Shown here piece by piece: positions 1-11,103 of a stretch of DNA of 64,000 nt (its first letter is position 1; every line of letters begins with the position of its first letter). The stretch is from Photobacterium kishitanii (GTDB taxonomy: Bacteria; Pseudomonadota; Gammaproteobacteria; Enterobacterales; Vibrionaceae): the NCBI RefSeq assembly GCF_003026355.1, contig NZ_PYON01000001.1, positions 62,001-126,000 of the forward strand, written 5' to 3'. Both the position numbers and the translations under genes were made by a program. The notes beneath the pieces were generated by a model. The model saw only the letters and a list, made by a program, of their open reading frames with translations. It was not told where the DNA came from and did no database searches.

Positions 1-2364
1 ACAGGCTCATTGCGTGAAGTGATGATCATTGCCTGTGCGCTATCTATTCAAGATCCGCGTGAGCGTCCATCAGATAAGAAGCAACAGTCAGATGAGAAGC
101 ATCGTCGTTTTTACGATAAAGATTCTGATTTTGTTACTTTTGTAAACTTATGGAATTATATTCAAGAGCAGCAGAAAGAATTATCCAATAATCATTTTCG
201 CCGTTTATGTAAAAAAGAGTTCTTAAACTATTTACGTATCCGTGAGTGGCAGGATATTTATTACCAAGTTAATCAAGTAGTCAAAGAACTTGAGTTAAAA
301 ATGAATGGTAATGAAGCTAGCTATGACGGCATCCATATTGCTCTGCTTAGTGGTTTGCTATCGCATATCGGTATGAAAGATCAAGAGAAGAATGAATATC
401 AAGGTGCGCGTAATGCTCGCTTTAATATCTTCCCAGGATCGGGCATTTTTAAGAAGCAACCCAAATGGGTTATGGTTGCAGAGCTGGTTGAAACCTCACG
501 TTTATGGGGACGGATTGGTGCAAAAATCCAGCCAGAATGGGTTGAGCCATTAGCCGAACATTTGATCAAACGTAGCTACAGTGAGCCACATTGGGAGAAA
601 AAATCAGCCGCAGTACATGCGTTTGAAAAAGTTACCCTTTATGGTATTCCTGTCGTAGGTAAGCGTAAGGTTAACTACGGTAATATTGATCCTGCATTAT
701 CACGCGAAATATTCATTCGTTCAGCATTGGTTGAAGGGGATTGGGATACTAAGCATAAGTTCTATCAGCAAAACCGTAAATTATTGCGCGAAGTAGAAGA
801 ACTTGAGCATAAATCTCGTCGTCGTGACATTTTGATTGATGATGATGAGCTATTTGAGTTCTATGATCAACGTATTGATTTACAAGTAACTTCTGGGCGC
901 CATTTTGATAGTTGGTGGAAAAAAGCCTCAAAAGAAAATCCAGAATTGCTTAACTTTGAACGTGAAATGCTCTTCCGTGGTGATGCCAGTCATGTAACAG
1001 ATCTCGATTATCCTAACTTCTGGCACCAAGGTAACTTAAAACTAAAGTTAAGTTATCAATTTGAGCCTGGTGAAGATAACGATGGTGTTACTGTTCATGT
1101 ACCGCTAGCGATTTTAAACCAAGTTAAACCTGATGGTTTTGATTGGCAGATCCCTGGTTTACGTCATGAACTTGTGGTTGCATTAATTAAATCATTGCCT
1201 AAGACGTTACGACGTAACTTTGTTCCAGCGCCTAACTATGCTGATGCTTTCCTTGCGCGTGTAAAGCCAATGGAAATGCCATTATTAGATGCGCTTGAGA
1301 AAGAACTTAAACGTATGACGGGTGTGACCTTAGTTCGCGAAGATTGGAAATTAGAGCAAATTCCTGATCACCTTAAAATTACCTATCGTGCTGTTGATCA
1401 TCACAATCGTAAGTTACGTGAAAGCAAAGATATTTACGGCTTAAAAGATAACCTAAAAGAAAAAGTTCAAGAAACATTATCACAAGTAGCTGATGATGAT
1501 ATTGAACAAGAGGGTTTGAAAACGTGGAGTTTTGGTGCGTTACCTGAGCGTTATCAGCAAAAACGTGGTGGCTTTGAAGTTAAAGCTTTCCCTGCACTAA
1601 CGGATAATAAAGATTCAGTTGGTATCAAACTATTTGAAACCGAAGAAGAGCAGCATAACGCAATGCAAGCCGGTCAACGTCGTTTGATTTTATTAAACGT
1701 ACCGTCACCGATTAAATACTTGCACTCAAACTTGCCAAACAAATCAAAGTTAGGTTTGTACTTTAACCCGTATGGTCGTGTGCTAGATCTTATTGATGAC
1801 TGCATTGCGTGTGGTATCGATAAGCTGATTGAACAAAAAGGCGGTTTAGCTTGGCAGCCTGAAACGTTTGAAGCGCTGAAAGAGTACGTACGTGCTGAAC
1901 TCGGTGATACGGTAGTTGAAATTGCTAAGCAAGTAGAAGAAATTCTAACAACGGCATTTAATATCAGTAAACGCCTGAAAGGACGCATTGATTTACGCAT
2001 GGCGTTTGCAATGTCTGATATTAAAGCACAAATAGAAAGTTTAATATTTAAAGGCTTTGCAACTGAGTGTGGTTGGAAGCGTTTACCCGATATTTTACGT
2101 TATATGCGTGCAATTGAACGCCGTATGGAAAAACTACCGATTGATCCAAATAAAGATCGAGTACATGTTTTAAAAATTGAATCAGTAGTTAATGATTATA
2201 AAGAGTTATTGAATAAGATCCCGAAAGGGCAGCCTGTACCAGATAAAGTAAAAGAGATCCGTTGGATGTTAGAAGAACTCCGCGTTAGTTTCTTTGCTCA
2301 ACAGTTAGGCACACCTTATCCAATTTCTGATAAACGTGTTCGTAATGCGATTAATGAGTGCTAG
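1..2364 (+). CDS. hrpA: ATP-dependent RNA helicase HrpA, C-terminal part (5' truncated)
   Basis: The reading frame is open from the first base of the window, so only the last ~787 residues of a roughly 1300-residue protein are present. The DEAH helicase core lies upstream and is not visible. What is seen is the helicase-associated region followed by the long HrpA-specific C-terminal domain (DUF3418 type), rich in basic and aromatic residues and ending RVRNAINEC. HrpA is a cytoplasmic DEAH-box RNA helicase linked in E. coli to mRNA processing and ribosome rescue. The gene is followed by a strong terminator and a convergent gene, so it ends its transcription unit. The identity rests on recognition of this C-terminal region; the motor motifs cannot be checked here. 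Confidence 0.9.
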   Translation, partial: TGSLREVMIIACALSIQDPRERPSDKKQQSDEKHRRFYDKDSDFVTFVNLWNYIQEQQKELSNNHFRRLCKKEFLNYLRIREWQDIYYQVNQVVKELELKMNGNEASYDGIHIALLSGLLSHIGMKDQEKNEYQGARNARFNIFPGSGIFKKQPKWVMVAELVETSRLWGRIGAKIQPEWVEPLAEHLIKRSYSEPHWEKKSAAVHAFEKVTLYGIPVVGKRKVNYGNIDPALSREIFIRSALVEGDWDTKHKFYQQNRKLLREVEELEHKSRRRDILIDDDELFEFYDQRIDLQVTSGRHFDSWWKKASKENPELLNFEREMLFRGDASHVTDLDYPNFWHQGNLKLKLSYQFEPGEDNDGVTVHVPLAILNQVKPDGFDWQIPGLRHELVVALIKSLPKTLRRNFVPAPNYADAFLARVKPMEMPLLDALEKELKRMTGVTLVREDWKLEQIPDHLKITYRAVDHHNRKLRESKDIYGLKDNLKEKVQETLSQVADDDIEQEGLKTWSFGALPERYQQKRGGFEVKAFPALTDNKDSVGIKLFETEEEQHNAMQAGQRRLILLNVPSPIKYLHSNLPNKSKLGLYFNPYGRVLDLIDDCIACGIDKLIEQKGGLAWQPETFEALKEYVRAELGDTVVEIAKQVEEILTTAFNISKRLKGRIDLRMAFAMSDIKAQIESLIFKGFATECGWKRLPDILRYMRAIERRMEKLPIDPNKDRVHVLKIESVVNDYKELLNKIPKGQPVPDKVKEIRWMLEELRVSFFAQQLGTPYPISDKRVRNAINEC

Positions 2365-2399
2365 TTATTTAGTTAACGCATAATCAAAATAGTATAAAT

Positions 2400-2437
2400 A
2401 AAAAGGCCGATGCGATAACCGCAGCGGCCTTTTTTTC
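2400..2437. terminator. Bidirectional rho-independent terminator between hrpA and the permease gene
   Basis: A 10-bp inverted repeat (AAAAAGGCCG ... CGGCCTTTTT) with a 15-nt loop and a T run on either strand lies between the convergent stop codons. Confidence 0.85.
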
Positions 2438-2454
2438 AGGGGGAATATCTACAG

Positions 2455-4453
<1,999 letters not shown>

Positions 4454-5488
4454 TTGAATAAAAGTAATATGTCTATTAAGCAATGTAGAGTAAATAACAG
4501 AAAACAGAATAATAGAATTATTTTAAATGTTTGCTGTCTTCTACTATCTATATTCATGATGGGATGTCAATCAACAACTCGACCTGATTGGTATAGCAAT
4601 ATTGCAGGTAATGATATTGATTATATTTATGCAGTTGGAGATGGTCGAAGTTTATCTAGCGCAAAAAAATCTGCTTTAAGTCAAATTAATGAGCAGTTAT
4701 GGACACAAGTAAGTTCATCATCAGCATATATTGAGCAATTTAAACAAGTTAATGAAAACCAATTTAGTCATCAATCTGCAGATAATAGAATTAATACTCA
4801 ATCAGCAGAAATGATATTTACAGGTATTGAGTTTCTCCAATCAGCGCAAGATGATGCTGGTTTTTTTGTTCAGGCTCGTATTAAACGTGAGAATATAAAA
4901 AACCAACTTAAAGCCGACCTTGGTGCAATTGAAGTTAGAGCCCAAATGATCCTTCAGCAAAAAGCTCATCAAGATTTGCTTATTTGGTGGTTAGCTAATA
5001 GAACAGTAGATCATTTATTTCGGCAGTATCAGGTGAAGGTAGGGGTTTTATCGGCATTAGATGTAACACTTGTGAATAAGATGACTTATTTACCTCAATT
5101 AGCGACTGAAGTTGAAAAAGTAAGATCATCGTTATTAATTAGAATTGTTTCTGATCATCGAGATCGAATAAGCATTGGTGTTTTACAAAAGCAATTGGCT
5201 TTAGAAGGTATTGCGACAATAGAGCAAACTAAGCCACAAATAACGCATACGATAATCATGAAATCTAATTATCGTCAGTCTATTGTTGGCGATGCATTTA
5301 TTACTACAAAATTTACAGATCTAATAACGAATAATAAAAATGGCAAAACGTTATCAAAAAATGAAATTATTTCTAATGCTAATTCTTTAACGAATTATAA
5401 GGTTTCTAAAGATGGGGCAGAGCGCCATTTTTCTGAGCGCATGGTAGAAATGGGAATTTGGCAATCATTAGGGTTTTCTAATATCTAG
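4454..5488 (+). CDS. LPP20-like lipoprotein, first gene of an envelope cluster
   Basis: A 344-residue predicted outer-membrane lipoprotein. A basic N-terminus, a hydrophobic stretch and a lipobox-like MMGC place the lipidated cysteine near residue 38. The mature part begins with PDWY and AVGDGRSLSSAKKSALSQI, the pattern of LPP20-type domains (a proline-tryptophan entry, a VG.G turn, then an alanine-rich helix), as in the Vibrio flagellar lipoprotein FlgP. The rest is not recognised. The start is taken as TTG because purine-rich GGGA sequences precede it; an in-frame ATG at 4469 is the alternative. It is followed after 18 bases by another lipoprotein gene. A role in an envelope complex is inferred. 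Confidence 0.65.
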   Translation: MNKSNMSIKQCRVNNRKQNNRIILNVCCLLLSIFMMGCQSTTRPDWYSNIAGNDIDYIYAVGDGRSLSSAKKSALSQINEQLWTQVSSSSAYIEQFKQVNENQFSHQSADNRINTQSAEMIFTGIEFLQSAQDDAGFFVQARIKRENIKNQLKADLGAIEVRAQMILQQKAHQDLLIWWLANRTVDHLFRQYQVKVGVLSALDVTLVNKMTYLPQLATEVEKVRSSLLIRIVSDHRDRISIGVLQKQLALEGIATIEQTKPQITHTIIMKSNYRQSIVGDAFITTKFTDLITNNKNGKTLSKNEIISNANSLTNYKVSKDGAERHFSERMVEMGIWQSLGFSNI

Positions 5489-5506
5489 TACACATGGAGT
5501 ATAACG

Positions 5507-6511
5507 GTGTTTTTTAAAAAAGGACTGATAGCAGTCGCATTACTTTCGACAATTTCAGGATGTTCTTCGATGGATCCTGATCGCTTATGTTTGCCGTCAG
5601 AAAGAATTGAAATGAATAATGCGGAGGTACCTATTGTACCGAATAAGGATAGGAAAATTATTGTATTGCCAGTTGATATTCCTTTTCCCGAGTCTGCAGC
5701 TTATTCGTTAAAGGCTTTAATTCTCAATGAGTTAGAAGCGACTATTACAGAAATTGGTGGTCATGTCGTTGATAGAAAATTGGCCAGCAAATTAAAAAAT
5801 GAAATTAAATTAGCGGAGCAAAGTGGTCGCTATAATACTAATGGCGTGCCGATTGCCGATATTGCTGTAATAACAGAAGTAACAGCAAGTAATCTGAGTT
5901 ATTCATTTGAGAAAGAAAGGAAAAGAAAAACAAAAGATGGAGAAACAAAATATTATCCATCAAAATGTGAATTTGATGTTGATGTAAAAGCTATCACAAA
6001 AGTTATTTCTTTACCTGATATGTCGTTATTAGAACGTATTGAATTTTCTGGATCTGATTCAAGTTCAACAGAAACGCGGGATTCGGATTGTCCTATTTCT
6101 CAAGCTAAATATGTTGGCATGGCTAATGAAGCTGCGACTAATGCAATAAAGCATAGTTTCGATTTACAAAAGATGCTTGCGCCTATTGCACCAGTTATTG
6201 AGCTTCGTCAGTGTAGCGCTGGCAGCATGGTAAAAATCGGTATGGGAAGTAATAGGAAAATACGACCTGGTTCAGATATTATCTTTTCTCAAATTTATAA
6301 AAATGAATTAGGTGAAATTGAAACATATACGATAGGAGAGGGAAATGTAGTCGATATTGAGAATGATGGCATTAAACCAACATTTTCATGGGTAGCGATT
6401 GAAGAGGATCTTTCTTTAAAATTACGTCGTGGTGATGCAGCTAAAATTGTACCAGGATGTAGTCCACTTATGGATAGTAATTGTACAGTAGGGATGTGGT
6501 TAGATTTATGA
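5507..6511 (+). CDS. CsgG/FlgT-like lipoprotein
   Basis: A 334-residue lipoprotein: signal peptide with lipobox ISGC and the acylated cysteine at residue 19. Residues ~45-130 (IIVLPVDIPFPE, then LILNELEATI and GGHVVDRKLASKL) resemble the nucleotide-fold-like domain shared by CsgG, LpoB, the TolB N-terminus and the middle of FlgT. Residues ~235-325 resemble a small beta barrel ending in a KLRRGDAAKIV motif, as in the FlgT C-terminal domain. FlgT forms the H ring around the sodium-driven flagellar motor, but this gene is not near flagellar genes. The start is GTG, fixed by TGGAGT 8 bases upstream. The stop overlaps the next start (ATGA), showing tight coupling. The FlgT relation is an inference. 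Confidence 0.6.
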   Translation: MFFKKGLIAVALLSTISGCSSMDPDRLCLPSERIEMNNAEVPIVPNKDRKIIVLPVDIPFPESAAYSLKALILNELEATITEIGGHVVDRKLASKLKNEIKLAEQSGRYNTNGVPIADIAVITEVTASNLSYSFEKERKRKTKDGETKYYPSKCEFDVDVKAITKVISLPDMSLLERIEFSGSDSSSTETRDSDCPISQAKYVGMANEAATNAIKHSFDLQKMLAPIAPVIELRQCSAGSMVKIGMGSNRKIRPGSDIIFSQIYKNELGEIETYTIGEGNVVDIENDGIKPTFSWVAIEEDLSLKLRRGDAAKIVPGCSPLMDSNCTVGMWLDL

Positions 6512-7125
6512 TTAATAAAACAATATTATCAATATTTATCGTCGGTGTATTAAGTTCATGTGCAAGTACAAGTACTACTACCATTGTTGAGAATCAAAAT
6601 TTTTCGACTTGTACTTATCCTGATTCTCCAAAAGATAAAGCTCCAGCATGGATTTGCGATGTCATGCCATCAGATATATCTACAGCAGCCATGGGTTATG
6701 CTAAAAAAAATGCTGCTGGGTTATCTGTAATGCGCAAGGTCGCCATGAATGATGCGCGTGTTATGTTAGCATCACAGTTTGAAATTGACGTTAATAATAT
6801 GTTCAAACAAGCGATGTCTGCTACAACAGAAACCGCGAACAATGATGGTATCGACAGTGTTAATGAAGCTGTATTTGAATCATTTGAAAATGCGACTAAA
6901 ACTGTAGTTTCAAGATCACTGATTAATAGCAAAGTGCTAATGAGTCAGATGAGCCCTACTGGTGGTTTATATGTATTAGTTGGGATGAATGAACAAGCTT
7001 ATAAAACGAACGTAAATTCAGTTGTGGCTGCAGTAGGTCAAGATTCAAAATTGTGGAAAAAATTCAACAATGAGAAAGCAGCTGAAAATTTAACTAAAGT
7101 ATTAGATTCTCTAAAACAGATTTAG
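6508..7125 (+). CDS. LPP20-family lipoprotein, third gene of the envelope cluster
   Basis: A 205-residue lipoprotein with a short signal peptide and lipobox LSSC (cysteine 18). The mature region carries APAWICDVMP, then a MGYA turn and a long helix with MRKVAMNDARVMLASQF, the classic LPP20 arrangement in which a conserved DAR..LA sequence follows the Pro-Trp entry. This domain occurs in FlgP of the Vibrio/Campylobacter flagellar basal disc and in other outer-membrane lipoproteins. The ATG chosen overlaps the preceding stop by 4 bases; a longer TTG frame from 6481 would lie inside the upstream gene and spoil the signal peptide. A terminator-like hairpin follows the gene before the next member. 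Confidence 0.7.
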   Translation: MINKTILSIFIVGVLSSCASTSTTTIVENQNFSTCTYPDSPKDKAPAWICDVMPSDISTAAMGYAKKNAAGLSVMRKVAMNDARVMLASQFEIDVNNMFKQAMSATTETANNDGIDSVNEAVFESFENATKTVVSRSLINSKVLMSQMSPTGGLYVLVGMNEQAYKTNVNSVVAAVGQDSKLWKKFNNEKAAENLTKVLDSLKQI

Positions 7126-7154
7126 TTTCTCGTAAGTAATGTGTTATGAAATAT

Positions 7155-7180
7155 AAGGTTATCTTTGAGATAACCTTTTT
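7155..7180 (+). terminator. Terminator or attenuator inside the lipoprotein cluster
   Basis: AAGGTTATC pairs with GATAACCTT across a tiny loop, followed by TTTTT. It lies between the third lipoprotein and the transglycosylase gene, so downstream genes would be expressed at a lower level or from their own promoter. Confidence 0.7.
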
Positions 7181-7202
7181 CTATGTGATTAGGATAATAA
7201 AC

Positions 7203-8651
7203 ATGGAATTGATAAACCGAAATATTATAACTATTGCGATTACTTCAATGCTAATGAGTAATACTGTTAGTGCGAAAGATCTCTTCGTTGAATTAGAATC
7301 AGAAAAAAAATATGTTAATTCGCTATCTAAAGAAAAAGTGGCAGAGTTTCATTTATGGTTAAATAATTATCTTGATGGCTATGAACAATGGCGTGACGCT
7401 TACATTAATGATCTAGATATTTATCGTTCTGCATTAATTGAACAGTGGGGGCGTGGAGATGTTTCAGATAAGAATAAATATGTAGAGTACAGTGATGATA
7501 ATCAAGTTAAAAAGGTCATTGATTACGATAATAATACAGTAACCATTTCTGTACTTACAGATGAAATTATAAATGAAAAAAAAATAGCTCAATTAGTACC
7601 ACAAAAATTAGATATTGATGGTATTAATATTAATTTATCTCAAGCAGATAAGCGTATTGAAACTGTTAATTATTCATTTGAAAATGAGAGAAAAGAAAAA
7701 CGTTTCGTTATCGATCAAATAGAATCTCAAATGCAGCAATTAGATATACAAGCGGAACGATTAATTTTAGCTGAAACGGGTATTCCGCCATCATTTATTT
7801 ATCAGAGGAGTAATGATAAAAAAGAAAAGTTATTACAATCGGGTAAAAAACGTTTATTAACAATAGTTGATTTATATGAAAAAAAGAGAACTGAATTAGG
7901 TATTGAAAGAGTAGAGAATAAACCTAAGTTAACAACACCTGAAACAAATAATAAAAGTGTTATTACTAGTCAATCAAAAATTAAGATAGAGATATTAGAT
8001 TCTACATCTAAAAAAGAGTTTAATATTTTAGCGAAAGAAAAAAGTAATGATAAAGAGAGTGTAATAAAACCAAAGAAGATTGTTAGTTATAATCTATTAT
8101 TACCAGCTAATAGTTTACAAAAAAGAGCAGCTCAATATCAGGCTATTGTTGATAAAGAAAGCAAACGTTGGTTGATAGATAGTGCCCTTATTATGGCAAT
8201 TATACACAGTGAATCATCATTTAAATCTAATGCTAAATCATATATTCCTGCTTATGGATTAATGCAAGTAGTACCAACAAGTGCTGGTCATGATGTTAAT
8301 AAATATATTCACAAAATCGATGCACCAATGGAAGTAAGTGATTTATATGTACCGTTAGTTAATGTGGAAACAGGTTCTGCATATCTTAATATTTTAAATA
8401 ATCGTTATTTAAAAGCTATAACAAATGAACAAAGTAGAATGTATTGTATGATTGCAGCGTATAACACTGGGGCTGGTAATGTAGCTAGAGCCTTTAATAA
8501 AGATCGTTCTACTAATATAAATAAAGCTGCCATTGTTATTAATTCAATGAGCTCTCAACAAGTTTATGATCATTTAGTAAAAAATCTTCCTTATGATGAA
8601 ACTAAAAATTACTTAAAAAAAGTTAATAATAGAATTGCATTATATAAATAG
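7203..8651 (+). CDS. Exported lytic transglycosylase, MltC-like (DUF3393 plus SLT domain)
   Basis: A 482-residue exported protein. A signal peptide ends at VSA-KD (about residue 24), with no lipobox, unlike classical lipoprotein MltC. The N-terminal half carries an MltC-like region (GYEQWRDAYINDLDIYRSALIEQWG) and a lysine/glutamate-rich linker. The C-terminal ~180 residues are a family 23 SLT domain: catalytic Glu337 in HSESSFKSNA, then YGLMQVVP and AAYNTGAGNVARAF. It should cleave the glycan strands of peptidoglycan in the periplasm. The start is fixed by AGGA 8 bases upstream; an earlier ATG at 7146 falls before the terminator hairpin and is rejected. Its place after three lipoproteins suggests local wall opening for an envelope structure. 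Confidence 0.85.
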   Translation: MELINRNIITIAITSMLMSNTVSAKDLFVELESEKKYVNSLSKEKVAEFHLWLNNYLDGYEQWRDAYINDLDIYRSALIEQWGRGDVSDKNKYVEYSDDNQVKKVIDYDNNTVTISVLTDEIINEKKIAQLVPQKLDIDGININLSQADKRIETVNYSFENERKEKRFVIDQIESQMQQLDIQAERLILAETGIPPSFIYQRSNDKKEKLLQSGKKRLLTIVDLYEKKRTELGIERVENKPKLTTPETNNKSVITSQSKIKIEILDSTSKKEFNILAKEKSNDKESVIKPKKIVSYNLLLPANSLQKRAAQYQAIVDKESKRWLIDSALIMAIIHSESSFKSNAKSYIPAYGLMQVVPTSAGHDVNKYIHKIDAPMEVSDLYVPLVNVETGSAYLNILNNRYLKAITNEQSRMYCMIAAYNTGAGNVARAFNKDRSTNINKAAIVINSMSSQQVYDHLVKNLPYDETKNYLKKVNNRIALYK

Positions 8652-8673
8652 AAAAATATTAAGGACGTTAATA

Positions 8674-9462
8674 ATGGTCATATTTAACGATGTAAAAATT
8701 AAGAAAGAAGTAATAGATAAACTGATTAATGACGATAATTCACAGAATAATATAAAACATAAATGGGCTAAAATAATTGCGTTTTTTTCGATTGTTGCTA
8801 TTGCTTTTGGTGGGTTAAATGACACGATTGATGCTGTAGATAAAATATATAACATTACATTGTCACAATTTACGGATATACCATCACATAATAAATTGAG
8901 TAAGATTTATGTAAGAGCGTCTGAGGAATTATTAGATGATACTTTTGGAGCGCCATCATATATTAAAAAAACGACATCTGGCGACTTTATTAAATATTAT
9001 AAAGATAAGAGATTTATATTGTCATCAGTGACTCGAGATGGTGCTATAGTTGCTTTTTTAGTTTTTCCTAAGAACAACTTTATTCCAAATACTTCTGAGC
9101 ATGCAGGTGGCGATAATTTATTATTTACTCCATTTTCATCAAAAGAATCAGTAACGGATATTCGAGTAAATGCTTCACGCTCTGTTAGTTATTATATAGA
9201 AGAAAATCCAGTGGGAGAGTTTAGTAATCTTTATTCATCTATTGCTGGCTATAGTGAGTTTTTAATGCCACTTGATCAAGAAAAACAAAAACTATTCTAT
9301 CGCTTATCTGAAGCGCTTGTTATTGGCGATAATGTCTCAGAATTAGTTGTGAACTTACGGAATAAAGTCATTCCTAATTTTTATGGGTATAGTATTGAAG
9401 GGCTTAATGATCTCGAATCAGCGATATTAACATTGACAGAATATCGACTGATGATGAAATAA
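8674..9462 (+). CDS. Membrane-anchored protein of unknown function, last gene of the cluster
   Basis: A 262-residue protein: ~28 cytoplasmic residues rich in lysine and aspartate, a single transmembrane segment (about residues 30-47, KIIAFFSIVAIAFGG), then ~215 residues probably in the periplasm. The outer part contains LDDTFGAPSYIKKT, reminiscent of SmpA/BamE-like or DUF-type folds, but I cannot assign a family. The start is set by AAGGA 8-9 bases upstream; the longer TTG frame overlaps the previous stop and is rejected. It ends the cluster at a strong terminator. An inner-membrane anchor for the lipoproteins and transglycosylase is a plausible but unproven role. Confidence 0.65.
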   Translation: MVIFNDVKIKKEVIDKLINDDNSQNNIKHKWAKIIAFFSIVAIAFGGLNDTIDAVDKIYNITLSQFTDIPSHNKLSKIYVRASEELLDDTFGAPSYIKKTTSGDFIKYYKDKRFILSSVTRDGAIVAFLVFPKNNFIPNTSEHAGGDNLLFTPFSSKESVTDIRVNASRSVSYYIEENPVGEFSNLYSSIAGYSEFLMPLDQEKQKLFYRLSEALVIGDNVSELVVNLRNKVIPNFYGYSIEGLNDLESAILTLTEYRLMMK

Positions 9463-9465
9463 GTA

Positions 9466-9497
9466 AAACCAGCCATCTTATCTAAGATGGCTGGTTT
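9466..9497. terminator. Bidirectional terminator between the envelope cluster and gsk
   Basis: A 15-bp perfect stem (AAACCAGCCATCTTA and its complement) with a 2-nt loop lies between two convergent genes. Confidence 0.85.
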
Positions 9498-9503
9498 ATT
9501 AAA

Positions 9504-10808
9504 TTAACGTTCCCAGTATGCTTCTTCAAGACAATCTTCGCGTTCTGGTAAACCATGAGAAAGGCGAGGAGCGTGTTGAATTAGCACTTCGTAACTTACA
9601 CGGTTTGAGTATTGGCAAATCTGGGAAAATGAAGAGTATGACAAAAACTGTGCAGTATGCTTAGCAGAGTTTGGTACATTGATTTTATGGAAACGGTTAG
9701 CAGACATGTCATGTAGTAGCGCTGACAGTGCAGCATCACCGGCACCGTTGGTATTTTTAATCTCGACTGGGCCACCAAGATAAGGTGCAATATGAGAGTA
9801 AACACGAATGGGGTTTTCACAATCAGCTTTTGCCATTGGACGACTAAATTCATATTTATTAAATTCAGCAATACGACCAGGCAATAATGGCAGCGTTGAT
9901 TCACGCTTTAATTCATCATCAGTGTAACCTGCCATGTAAAGTCCGGCAGGACCCGCTGTACATAATACCATGTCAACCCATTCTAGCGCTTTATCTGCGG
10001 CCATCAGTGGATCTGTTTCGCCTGTAAGTGCTTCGGCTTCTTCTTCGTTCATTGCAATACAAGTTACGTGTTCTTTGATGAATTCAATCCACCATTCACG
10101 TTTGTCTTCAATAACGTATTTCGTACCAAGAGTAAGTACAACCGGTACATTATTCTTTTTAGCAAACTCAATCGCTTTAAGTGCAGCATCCTTCATTGGA
10201 TCTGTGGGTTTACCGCGTACTAAATAAGAAGAAAGTACAAGAGCAGAAGCTTGTTTAAATGCACATTCAGGAATGCTATCAGGACTAAGTTGGTTCATTT
10301 GACCTTCGTTGATCGCAAACGTACGTTCACCATCTTTGGTGATCAACGTATAGCAACGACCAATAGGACCACAAACTGGCTGGAGGTAATCAAGATCAAT
10401 ACGACTAGAAGTATTGCAAAGGTAACGGTAAGCATAAGATCCAATTTGAAGATCTTTGCTCATTACCCCAAGTAGAATTGACTTATCATCAGCTAAAACT
10501 GAGTAATTATGTAACGTATTACCAATCGTATCACCAGGGTATTCATGGCTGATCAATTTACGTTCTTTCAACTCTTGATACAGTAGTTCAGCTTTATCTT
10601 CATCAAGAACTAAAGAGTGGCCTTTACTTAGAGCATGTCTGGCTAAGAAGTCATCGTCGACGCGCGCTTCAATATCAACAATCGTTTGACCTACGCCAAC
10701 AAGATGTGATTTAGCTAACGGGTTTTCTTGTTGAATTTGAACAACCAATGGATCGCGAGCATTGACAGGGAAGTAATGCTTTGACTTACGTTGACCAGGA
10801 AATTTCAT
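9504..10808 (-). CDS. gsk: Inosine-guanosine kinase
   Basis: A 434-residue cytoplasmic PfkB-family sugar/nucleoside kinase, the same length as E. coli Gsk. It phosphorylates guanosine and inosine with ATP for purine salvage. Seen: the N-terminal MKFPGQRKSKHYFPV characteristic of Gsk, a glycine-rich substrate region, and the PfkB signature NTNGAGDAALSALLHDM near residues 358-374, whose GAGD motif forms the anion hole with the catalytic aspartate. It is monocistronic, ending at a terminator shared with the convergent envelope cluster. No PurR-like operator was recognised upstream. Confidence 0.95.
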   Translation of the reverse strand: MKFPGQRKSKHYFPVNARDPLVVQIQQENPLAKSHLVGVGQTIVDIEARVDDDFLARHALSKGHSLVLDEDKAELLYQELKERKLISHEYPGDTIGNTLHNYSVLADDKSILLGVMSKDLQIGSYAYRYLCNTSSRIDLDYLQPVCGPIGRCYTLITKDGERTFAINEGQMNQLSPDSIPECAFKQASALVLSSYLVRGKPTDPMKDAALKAIEFAKKNNVPVVLTLGTKYVIEDKREWWIEFIKEHVTCIAMNEEEAEALTGETDPLMAADKALEWVDMVLCTAGPAGLYMAGYTDDELKRESTLPLLPGRIAEFNKYEFSRPMAKADCENPIRVYSHIAPYLGGPVEIKNTNGAGDAALSALLHDMSANRFHKINVPNSAKHTAQFLSYSSFSQICQYSNRVSYEVLIQHAPRLSHGLPEREDCLEEAYWER

Positions 10809-11060
10809 GTCTAAAGGCTATAGAAATAAGGGATTTTGATTCATTCTATCATGAAAATGAGAGATAAATCCCATTTCTTTGGTGTTCTTACCTTGAAATT
10901 GATTCTTTTGCCGCTTTTTTAAACGACTTGTTCAAAAAGCTATGGTTAGATGCTAATAACGCAAGTTTGTCGGTGCTTTTATTGTTCAATTCGTATTTTT
11001 AATTATAAATTAAGGATGTGTATTTATTGCTATAACTGGTTGTTAGAAGAGCTATTTATA

Positions 11061-11086
11061 AAAAAGCCGCAAAAGCGACTTTTTTT
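11061..11086 (-). terminator. Terminator of the DUF2786 gene
   Basis: On the minus strand AAGTCGC-TTTT-GCGGCTTTTT forms a stem with one G-T pair followed by a T run, 18 bases past the stop codon. Confidence 0.75.
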
Positions 11087-11103
11087 ATTCAGAAACAATA
11101 AAT

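Noticed and set aside
7146-7202. Upstream ATG start for the transglycosylase gene
   Set aside because: It would place a rho-independent terminator inside the coding region and bury the signal peptide; the ATG at 7203 has a good ribosome-binding site.
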